This document shows positions 1 to 4,937 of a stretch of DNA of 5,640 bases, piece by piece. Source of the stretch: Candidatus Fonsibacter sp. (lineage in GTDB: Bacteria > Pseudomonadota > Alphaproteobacteria > Pelagibacterales > Pelagibacteraceae). The stretch's first letter is position 1; each line of letters opens with the position of its first letter. A program made the translations under genes and the position numbers. Where the stretch lies: the NCBI GenBank assembly GCA_009693745.1, contig SHWR01000061.1:1-5640 (forward strand), written 5' to 3'. A model generated the notes under the pieces. The model was not told the DNA's origin. It saw only the letters and a list, made by a program, of their open reading frames with translations, and searched no databases.

Positions 1-609
1 AAAGGAGTAAGTTTTTTATATCCAATAAGACATAAAATTATTCCAGACAGAATAGAGGCTGCAACTTACGCAATCGCAGCTCTGATGACTAATGGAAAAT
101 TATTAATTAAAAATGTTAATAATAGTCATTTAGAAAATATATTTAGTATTCTAAAAAAGATAGGAGCTAATATTAAAATTTTTAAGGACTCTTTTATTAT
201 TTGTAAAAAGCATCAATTAAAGCCATTTAAAATTATTACAAAGCCTTACCCTGGATTCCCAACTGATATGCAGGCTCAGTTCATGGCTTTAGCAACACAG
301 ATTAAAGGATCCTCAGTAATTAATGAAAAAATATTTGAAAATAGATTTCTTCATGTTTCAGAATTAATGAGAATGGGCGCTGATATTGAAATAAAAAAAA
401 AAAAAGCTAAAATAAAAGGAATAAAAAATTTAAATGGTGCTGAAGTAATGGCTACAGACCTTAGAGCATCAGTAAGTTTAGTTTTGGCCGCTTTGTCGGC
501 AAAAGGAATTACAACGATTAACAGAATTTATCATTTAGATCGAGGATACAGTAAATTAGAAAAAAAACTTAATTTATGTGGTGCCAACGTTAGAAGAGTA
601 AATGACTAG
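1..609 (+). CDS. murA: UDP-N-acetylglucosamine 1-carboxyvinyltransferase (MurA), C-terminal half, cut by the left edge
   Basis: MurA transfers enolpyruvate from PEP to UDP-GlcNAc, the first committed cytoplasmic step of peptidoglycan synthesis. The frame is open from base 1 and gives 202 residues. The ATG at 85 is internal, because the family pattern PDRIEAATYAIAAL begins upstream of it. Recognisable blocks are FPTDMQAQF (Asp at fragment residue 89), ENRFLHVSEL (Arg115), ATDLRAS (Asp153, Arg155) and DRGY (Arg181). Their spacing exactly matches E. coli D305, R331, D369, R371 and R397, an offset of 216, so about 216 residues are missing to the left. These include the PEP-reactive Cys region (Cys115 in E. 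coli). The C-terminus ends at the usual place. A run of 13 A (393-405) lies inside the gene and encodes part of a Lys stretch without breaking the frame. The stop overlaps the next gene by 8 bases, suggesting co-transcription. Confidence 0.97.
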   Translation, partial: KGVSFLYPIRHKIIPDRIEAATYAIAALMTNGKLLIKNVNNSHLENIFSILKKIGANIKIFKDSFIICKKHQLKPFKIITKPYPGFPTDMQAQFMALATQIKGSSVINEKIFENRFLHVSELMRMGADIEIKKKKAKIKGIKNLNGAEVMATDLRASVSLVLAALSAKGITTINRIYHLDRGYSKLEKKLNLCGANVRRVND

Positions 610-1048
610 TGAAAATATTCCTAGACTAAAGTTGTTAGCAAAAGATATTCAGGATTTAAATGTTTTTTCAGCTTATCTACAAGACTCTGTAATTGTTGCA
701 AATGATATAAAATTTCTACTAAAAACTAAAAAATTAATTTGTGTATTCAATCGTTTTATGTGGGAAGATGCTGAAAAAGGAATTTTTAGAAAAAATAAAA
801 GAATACGTAGTGCTCTTGTTTTTGATAATGTTTTAAGAGTTAAATCAAAAGGAATTAATCCAAAGAAAAAGACTAAGATACTTGAGTTTCTAGCAATCAA
901 AACAGAGATTAAAGATAATTATTTTGATATAAGATTAATTTTTTGTGGAGATAATATTTTATTAGTTAAAACTGAAGAAATAGATTCATCTTTAGAAGAC
1001 TTTGGAAAAACATGGGAAACTAGTTATAAACCAAAACATAAAATTTAG
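602..1048 (+). CDS. DUF2948 family protein, function unknown
   Basis: This 148-residue soluble protein has no signal peptide or membrane segment. It matches the alphaproteobacterial DUF2948 family as I remember it: an opening LKLLAKDIQDLNVFSAYLQD (residues 9-28), a central NRFMWEDAE block (residues 50-58), a basic loop followed by a VLRVKSKGI strand, and an acidic C-terminal helix ending DFGKTWET. No catalytic motif is visible and no biochemical role is known to me. The family usually sits between murA and hisD, as here. The ATG at 602 overlaps the murA stop by 8 bases. A weak purine-rich stretch (AGAAGAG, 592-598) lies just upstream and could act as a ribosome site. The gene ends one base before hisD. 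The family call is from recalled motifs and synteny, which agree. Confidence 0.85.
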   Translation: MTSENIPRLKLLAKDIQDLNVFSAYLQDSVIVANDIKFLLKTKKLICVFNRFMWEDAEKGIFRKNKRIRSALVFDNVLRVKSKGINPKKKTKILEFLAIKTEIKDNYFDIRLIFCGDNILLVKTEEIDSSLEDFGKTWETSYKPKHKI

Positions 1049-1049
1049 T

Positions 1050-2336
1050 ATGAAAATTATAAAATTTAATAAAAGTAGATTTTTAAAAGATTTAGATTTT
1101 ATTTGTCGTAATAGAAAATCTAATTTTTCTAACAAAGCTAATATCGTAAAAAAAATTCTTAAAGATGTAAAAACTAAAGGGGATAATGCTGTTGTTTATT
1201 ATCAAAAGAAATTTGATAAAAGTTCAGTATCTAAAAAAAATATTATTCTAACTAGCAAAGAAATTAATAAAGTTATAAAAAACTTAGATCCTTTAGTAAA
1301 GAGTTCTATTAAACTTGCATTCGATAGAGTTAAAGATTTTCATAAACGACAATCAATTAAAAGTTATAAATATTTTGATAAATATAAGAATGAGCTAGGT
1401 TACAAAGTTTCTCCATTAAATAGAGTTGGAATATACATTCCAGGAGGAACTGCTAGTTACCCGAGTTCGGTTATTATGAATTCTGTTCCAGCAATTGTTG
1501 CTGGAGTAAAAAATATAACTTTATGCATGCCAACACCAAACAACAAAATTAATGCCGGGGTCGTTTATGCAGCTAAAATATGTGGTGTAAAGAAAATTTA
1601 TAAAATAGGCGGGGCTCAAGCAATAGCGGCTTTTGCTTATGGAACAAATACTGTTACAAAAGTTGATAAAATTGTAGGCCCAGGGAATATTTTTGTAACT
1701 GCGGCCAAAAAAGAAGTTTTTGGTGAAGTAGGAATAGATATGATTGCGGGACCTTCAGAAATTACTGTGGTTGCAAATGAGGATAATGACTCAACATTAA
1801 CAGCAATAGATTTATTATCACAAGCTGAGCACGATGAGTTATCTCAAGCTATATTAGTAACAACAAACTTAAAATTTGGTTTGGAGGTTAAAAGTAAAAT
1901 TTATAAATTTTTAGAGGTTTTGCCTAGAAAACAGATAGCCAAAAAAGCAATTGATAATAATAGTGCGATTATAGTTTGTAAAAATTTTAAAGAAGTTGTG
2001 AGCGTTGTAAATGATATAGCACCAGAACACCTTGAAATTAAAACTAAGAATAGTTCAGTTTTGGCAAAACAAATTAAAAACGCTGGATCAATCTTTTTAG
2101 GAAAACATTCACCAGAAGCCATAGGAGATTATTTGGCTGGACCAAATCATGTTTTACCAACAGCTGGATCAGCAAGGTTTGCTTCTGGTTTGTCTGTTTA
2201 TGATTTTTATAAAAAAACTTCAATTATTAAAATGAGTAAACAAGGTCTTGAAATGATAGGAAGATCAGCTATACACCTAGCAAATTACGAGGGTTTGTTT
2301 GCTCACTCTCAATCAATTAGAATTAGGATTAGTTAA
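1050..2336 (+). CDS. hisD: Histidinol dehydrogenase (HisD)
   Basis: HisD is a zinc enzyme that performs the last two steps of histidine synthesis, oxidising L-histidinol through histidinal to L-histidine with NAD+. I chose the ATG at 1050, giving 428 residues (E. coli HisD has 434). The in-frame ATG at 1002 would add 16 residues of unrelated sequence that lie inside the DUF2948 gene. The family signature GIDMIAGPSE is at residues 228-237. Zinc-ligand candidates are Gln258 and His261 (SQAEH), Asp360 (GDYLAGPNH) and His419 (FAHSQS). The catalytic Glu-His pair is E326/H327 in IAPEHLEI. These positions fall at, or within one residue of, the E. coli numbering, so the enzyme looks intact and active. 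The gene starts one base after DUF2948 and ends two bases before infA, with no clear Shine-Dalgarno site, so translation is probably coupled to the upstream gene. Confidence 0.97.
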   Translation: MKIIKFNKSRFLKDLDFICRNRKSNFSNKANIVKKILKDVKTKGDNAVVYYQKKFDKSSVSKKNIILTSKEINKVIKNLDPLVKSSIKLAFDRVKDFHKRQSIKSYKYFDKYKNELGYKVSPLNRVGIYIPGGTASYPSSVIMNSVPAIVAGVKNITLCMPTPNNKINAGVVYAAKICGVKKIYKIGGAQAIAAFAYGTNTVTKVDKIVGPGNIFVTAAKKEVFGEVGIDMIAGPSEITVVANEDNDSTLTAIDLLSQAEHDELSQAILVTTNLKFGLEVKSKIYKFLEVLPRKQIAKKAIDNNSAIIVCKNFKEVVSVVNDIAPEHLEIKTKNSSVLAKQIKNAGSIFLGKHSPEAIGDYLAGPNHVLPTAGSARFASGLSVYDFYKKTSIIKMSKQGLEMIGRSAIHLANYEGLFAHSQSIRIRIS

Positions 2337-2338
2337 AT

Positions 2339-2557
2339 ATGGCAAAAGAAGAAATGTTGGAATTCAAGGGACTAGTAACGGAGTTGTTACCTAATGCTAT
2401 GTTTAGAGTGAAGTTGGAAAACAATCATGAAGTTTTAGCTCATACAGCAGGAAAAATGAGAAAAAATAGAATAAGAGTTTTAGCTGGTGATGAAGTTATG
2501 GTTGAAGTTACCCCATATGATTTAACTAAAGGCAGGATTATTTTTAGATTCAAATAA
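2339..2557 (+). CDS. infA: Translation initiation factor IF-1
   Basis: The 72-residue product has the same length as E. coli IF-1. It is a single S1-like OB-fold that binds the ribosomal A site on the 30S subunit during initiation, alongside IF-2 and IF-3. The family pattern is clear throughout: MAKEEMLEFKG at the start, LLPNAMFRVKLENNHEVLAH (residues 16-35), GKMRKNRIRVLAGDEV (about residues 38-53) and the end TPYDLTKGRIIFRFK. An AGGA at 2325-2328, ten bases before the ATG, could serve as a ribosome site inside the end of hisD. The gene begins two bases after hisD and shares one base with maf (TAATG). In many alphaproteobacteria one or two extra small genes separate hisD from infA, and they are absent here. 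Confidence 0.98.
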   Translation: MAKEEMLEFKGLVTELLPNAMFRVKLENNHEVLAHTAGKMRKNRIRVLAGDEVMVEVTPYDLTKGRIIFRFK

Positions 2558-3135
2558 TGAATGAAATAAAACATAGTTTTGTTTTAGCCTCAGCATCATC
2601 AAAAAGAATAGAACTTCTTAATAATATAAAAATCTTTCCAAAAATAATTTATTCATCAGATATTAATGAGAATATAAATATTAAAGAAGATCCTAAAAAA
2701 TATTGTACTAGAATTGCAAAAAATAAAGCTCTTAAGGCTTTAGAAAAATACCCAGAAGAATTAGTTTTATCAGCAGACACTATAGTTTTTTGTAGTAAGA
2801 AAATTTTTTTAAAGCCAAGAAATAAAGATGAAGCGAAAGAATTTTTAACCTTTTTGTCAGGGAGAAAACACAATGTTTTGACTTGTGTGTGTTTGGCAAA
2901 AAAAAGCTTAATTAATATTAAAAAAGTTTTAACAAAAATTAGTTTTAAAAGATTAACTAACCAGGAGATAGAAGAATATTTATTAACTGATGAATGGAAA
3001 GATAAAGCCGGAGCCTATGCCATACAAGGTTATGCTGAAAAATTTATTAAAAGAATTAATGGTTCATATTCAAATGTAGTTGGTTTGCCTTTGTTTGAAA
3101 CTTATAATTTGCTTAATTCACAAGGTTTAATTTAA
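2557..3135 (+). CDS. maf: Maf-family nucleoside triphosphate pyrophosphatase (YhdE-like dTTP/UTP type)
   Basis: Maf proteins are cytoplasmic house-cleaning enzymes that hydrolyse (d)NTPs or modified nucleotides to monophosphates. They were first named for an effect on septum formation. The 192-residue length is typical. Visible motifs are the N-terminal LASASSKRIELL (residues 10-21), the SADTIV block with the presumed catalytic Asp74, the region FLKPRNKDEAKEFLTFLSGRKHNVLT, and the C-terminal WKDKAGAYAIQG...INGSYSNVVGLPLFET. DKAGAYAIQG with INGSY is the form seen in the E. coli YhdE branch rather than the YceF branch, so dTTP/UTP are the likely substrates by inference. The usual SPRR loop reads SSKR here. 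The second Arg (R17) is kept, but Pro and the first Arg are replaced. The start overlaps the infA stop by one base. Maf is the last protein gene before the tRNA segment. Confidence 0.93.
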   Translation: MNEIKHSFVLASASSKRIELLNNIKIFPKIIYSSDINENINIKEDPKKYCTRIAKNKALKALEKYPEELVLSADTIVFCSKKIFLKPRNKDEAKEFLTFLSGRKHNVLTCVCLAKKSLINIKKVLTKISFKRLTNQEIEEYLLTDEWKDKAGAYAIQGYAEKFIKRINGSYSNVVGLPLFETYNLLNSQGLI

Positions 3136-3182
3136 TATTTTAATTGATTAATAAATTGTTTTGTGAAAAAAGCATGTCCAGT

Positions 3183-3258
3183 GGTCTGGTAGCTCAGTTG
3201 GTAGAGCAGAGCCCTGAAAAGGCTTGTGTCGCTGGTTCAATTCCAGCTCAGACCACCA
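3183..3258 (+). tRNA. tRNA-Phe (anticodon GAA)
   Basis: A full cloverleaf of 76 bases including an encoded CCA. The acceptor stem is 3183-3189 with 3248-3254 (six Watson-Crick pairs plus a G:U at the last position) and the discriminator is A3255. The D-stem is GCTC/GAGC (3192-3195, 3204-3207). The anticodon stem is 3209-3213 with 3221-3225, and the loop CTGAAAA gives anticodon GAA at 3216-3218. The T-stem is GCTGG/CCAGC with loop TTCAATT. The gene lies 47 bases after the maf stop. No convincing -35/-10 pair is visible in that gap, so it may be read from the upstream operon and cut out. A T6 run follows the CCA directly. The open reading frame through this tRNA on the same strand is an artefact. 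Confidence 0.97.
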
Positions 3259-3308
3259 TTTTTTATTTGCTATTTTATTCTCATATTGATAATCAACCCC
3301 TAATTGAA

Positions 3309-3371
3309 ATGATGAAAGAATATATATCTACACACAGATACCATCCTCATGCTGAGCGTGCGCTTAGCTAA
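3309..3371 (+). other. Candidate 20-codon open frame with clustered His codons, upstream of tRNA-His and hisS
   Basis: Two adjacent ATG codons (3309, 3312) open a 20-codon frame ending in TAA then TAG. Its core THRYHPHAER has three His codons (CAC, CAT, CAT) within six positions. The location, just ahead of tRNA-His, hisS and hisZ, resembles a regulatory leader peptide. The support is weak. There is no visible Shine-Dalgarno site, the frame stays open upstream through tRNA-Phe, and the following hairpin has no T-run to make it a terminator. It could equally be a chance frame or a decayed gene end. I do not recognise the peptide. Confidence 0.15.
3351..3368. repeat. GC-rich inverted repeat (7-bp stem, 4-base loop)
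   Basis: GCTGAGC (3351-3357) can pair with GCTTAGC (3362-3368) around the loop GTGC, with six Watson-Crick pairs and one G:U on the + strand RNA. It is the strongest local palindrome in the spacer and lies in the GC-rich patch. It covers the last six codons of the small His-rich frame. It is followed by TAATAGAATT rather than a T-run, so it is not a standard intrinsic terminator. A shorter alternative pairing (CTCA 3346-3349 with TGAG 3353-3356) would compete with it. A weaker 5-bp stem lies just upstream (TATCT 3325-3329 with AGATA 3336-3340). Its function is unknown. Confidence 0.5.
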
Positions 3372-3418
3372 TAGAATTATATATTTAAAAACAAAATAAT
3401 ATTATAAACAAAAAACAT

Positions 3419-3495
3419 GCAGCTGTAGCTCAGTTGGTTAGAGCGCTGGTTTGTGGAACCAGATGTCGGTGGTTCAAATCCACCCAGCTGTACCA
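3419..3495 (+). tRNA. tRNA-His (anticodon GTG), non-canonical form without G-1
   Basis: A 77-base cloverleaf including CCA. The acceptor stem is 3419-3425 with 3485-3491, the first pair being G1:U72. The D-stem is GCTC/GAGC (3428-3431, 3441-3444). The anticodon stem is CTGGT/ACCAG with loop TTGTGGA and anticodon GTG at 3453-3455. The T-stem is GGTGG/CCACC. The discriminator at 3492 is A, and the base before position 1 is T (3418). Nearly all bacterial tRNA-His carry an encoded G-1 paired with C73, and neither is present here. A subset of Alphaproteobacteria is known to have exactly this G1:U72/A73 form, read by a divergent HisRS. hisS starts 5 bases after the CCA, so tRNA and synthetase gene are probably on one transcript. 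Confidence 0.97.
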
Positions 3496-3500
3496 AATTA

Positions 3501-4937
3501 ATGAATAAAAAAACTTTTAAACCTAGCAGTGAATTACCAGCAGGTTTTGTAGATAGACAAGAAGAAGAATTATTAGCGAGAGATCTTTTAATATCTAATA
3601 TTAAAAAGGTTATGGCTAAATATGGATTTCAATATCTTGAAACTCCTAGTTTCGAGTTTACCGATAGTATTGGTAAATTTTTGCCTGATAAAGACAGACC
3701 ATCAGAGGGAGTTTTTTCTTTCGAGGATGATAAAAAATGGCTCTCGTTACGATACGACCTAACAGCTCCACTAGCCAGATATGCAGCTAAAAACTTTAAT
3801 AATTTACCAAGACCTTTTAAAAGATATCAACTAGGAACAGTTTGGAGAAATGAAAAGCCGGGTCCTGGAAGATTTAGAGAATTTTTACAATTTGATGCAG
3901 ACTATATAGGAACAAGCAATCTATTTGCCGACGCAGAGTTATGTTGTTTAATTTCAGAGATCTTAAGTAGCTGTGGTTTAACAAAAAAAGAATTTATAAT
4001 TAAAATCTCTAATCGTAAATTAACAAAAGGATTATTAGAAAAACTAAAAATTAACGACGAAAATAAACAATCAATAGTACTAAGAGCTATTGATAAATTA
4101 GATAGAGTTGGATTAGAGGGTGTTCAATATCTTTTAGCAAAAGGCAGAAAAGATAAATCTGGAGATTTTACAAAAGGAGCTGAATTAGATGAGTCTCAAA
4201 TTAAAGAAATTATTAATTTTTTAAGCATTAAAGATCTTTCGGATAATAATTTTGAAAAAATAGAAAAGATTGCTGGAGACAGTCAAACTATATTAGATGG
4301 AGTGAATGAACTTATTTTAATAAATAAATATTTTTCATTATTAAAATTCGATAATTTTATCTTTGATCCCACTGTTATTAGAGGACTTGAATATTACACA
4401 GGTCCTATTTTTGAGGCCAATCTTACATTTGGTGTTAAAAATAACAAAGGAGAAGAGATTGAATTTGGTTCAATAGGGGGTGGAGGCAGATACGATAATC
4501 TTGTAAAACGTTTTAATAATCAAGATTGTCCCTCAACCGGTATTTCAGTTGGTCTTGATCGTTTAATTTATGCCATTCTTCAAAAAAATAAAATTAAAGT
4601 AGAAAAAGACACTCCGATTTTAATATGCGTTTTTGATGAAAAATATATGGATTACTATGTGAGGATTTTAAATTTATTAAGAACAAAAAATATTAGCGCT
4701 GAAATTTATTCAGGAAGTGCCAATATAAAATCCCAACTGAAGTATGCCGACAAACGAGGATGTAATTTTGTCATTTTATGTGGCGATGATGAGGTAAGTA
4801 AGAGTTCAGTTACAATTAAAAATTTGGAAATAGGCAAGCAAATTTCTGATTCTTTAAAAGATAGAGATGATTGGAAAGAATCTTCGGGGTCACAAAAAAC
4901 AGTAGCTTTAGATCAACTTTTAAATGAGCTTAAATAA
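3501..4937 (+). CDS. hisS: Histidyl-tRNA synthetase (HisRS), alphaproteobacterial type
   Basis: This class II synthetase attaches histidine to tRNA-His in the cytoplasm. The ATG at 3501 gives 478 residues. Reading further upstream runs into tRNA-His, and the next Met lies within motif 1. Visible parts are the SLRYDLTAPLARY strand (Arg84, Asp86, Thr88), motif 2 WRNEKPGPGRFREFLQFDAD (residues 115-134), the histidine-specific RGLEYYTG (294-301), the glycine-rich GSIGGGGRYDNL (323-334), motif 3 STGISVGLDRL (345-355) and an anticodon-binding domain from about residue 370. The LRYDLT and GRFREF forms differ from the E. coli LRPEGT and GRYRQF and resemble the alphaproteobacterial/eukaryote-like branch, fitting the A73 tRNA-His encoded next door. 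Only AATTA separates the tRNA 3' end from the start codon, and no ribosome site is visible. The stop overlaps hisZ by one base. Confidence 0.96.
   Translation: MNKKTFKPSSELPAGFVDRQEEELLARDLLISNIKKVMAKYGFQYLETPSFEFTDSIGKFLPDKDRPSEGVFSFEDDKKWLSLRYDLTAPLARYAAKNFNNLPRPFKRYQLGTVWRNEKPGPGRFREFLQFDADYIGTSNLFADAELCCLISEILSSCGLTKKEFIIKISNRKLTKGLLEKLKINDENKQSIVLRAIDKLDRVGLEGVQYLLAKGRKDKSGDFTKGAELDESQIKEIINFLSIKDLSDNNFEKIEKIAGDSQTILDGVNELILINKYFSLLKFDNFIFDPTVIRGLEYYTGPIFEANLTFGVKNNKGEEIEFGSIGGGGRYDNLVKRFNNQDCPSTGISVGLDRLIYAILQKNKIKVEKDTPILICVFDEKYMDYYVRILNLLRTKNISAEIYSGSANIKSQLKYADKRGCNFVILCGDDEVSKSSVTIKNLEIGKQISDSLKDRDDWKESSGSQKTVALDQLLNELK

Larger units (their letters stand above)
3259..3418. other. 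160-base spacer between tRNA-Phe and tRNA-His; no confident gene
   Basis: The spacer has three parts. It begins with a T-rich stretch right after the tRNA-Phe CCA. The middle includes an unusually GC-rich patch at about 3331-3368 (21 of 38 bases are G or C, in a window that is roughly 30% G+C). The end, 3371-3418, is almost pure A/T. In the last part, TATTAT (3400-3405) or TATAAA (3403-3408) could be a -10 element for tRNA-His, placing the start a few bases before 3419. No good -35 is seen at the expected distance, and such hexamers are common by chance in A/T-rich DNA. The GC-rich patch overlaps a hairpin and a 20-codon frame, listed separately. Confidence 0.6.

Noticed and set aside
673..900. 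Minus-strand open frame opposite DUF2948
   Set aside because: It lies opposite a well-supported family gene and resembles no protein I know. Long antisense frames arise easily in AT-rich coding DNA.
1002..1049. Upstream in-frame ATG for hisD adding 16 residues
   Set aside because: The extra residues lie inside the DUF2948 gene and do not resemble HisD. Starting at 1050 places the catalytic and metal residues E326, H327, D360 and H419 at the E. coli numbering.
1901..2122. Minus-strand open frame opposite hisD
   Set aside because: It is a shadow of hisD, whose catalytic motifs lie on the + strand over the same bases.
2649..2873. Minus-strand open frame opposite maf
   Set aside because: It is a shadow of maf. 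The + strand frame carries the conserved Asp block.
3255..3268. Intrinsic terminator after tRNA-Phe
   Set aside because: A T6 run follows the CCA, but the only GC-rich stem before it is the tRNA itself. No separate hairpin exists, so a terminator cannot be claimed.
3144..3371. 75-residue reading frame through tRNA-Phe
   Set aside because: The part reading GLVAQLVEQSPEKACVAGSIPAQT is the usual artefact of translating a tRNA gene. Only the last 20 codons were kept, as a weak candidate.
3377..3408. Promoter for tRNA-His with -10 TATAAA or TATTAT
   Set aside because: No -35 match is visible at the right distance, and such -10 hexamers are expected by chance in this A/T-only stretch. It is mentioned only within the spacer entry.
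3190..3444. Direct repeat shared by the two tRNAs (TAGCTCAGTTGG)
   Set aside because: This is the conserved D-arm sequence common to many tRNAs, not a mobile or recombination repeat.
3453..3500. Upstream GTG start for hisS
   Set aside because: This GTG is the tRNA-His anticodon, and the added residues are a translation of the tRNA.
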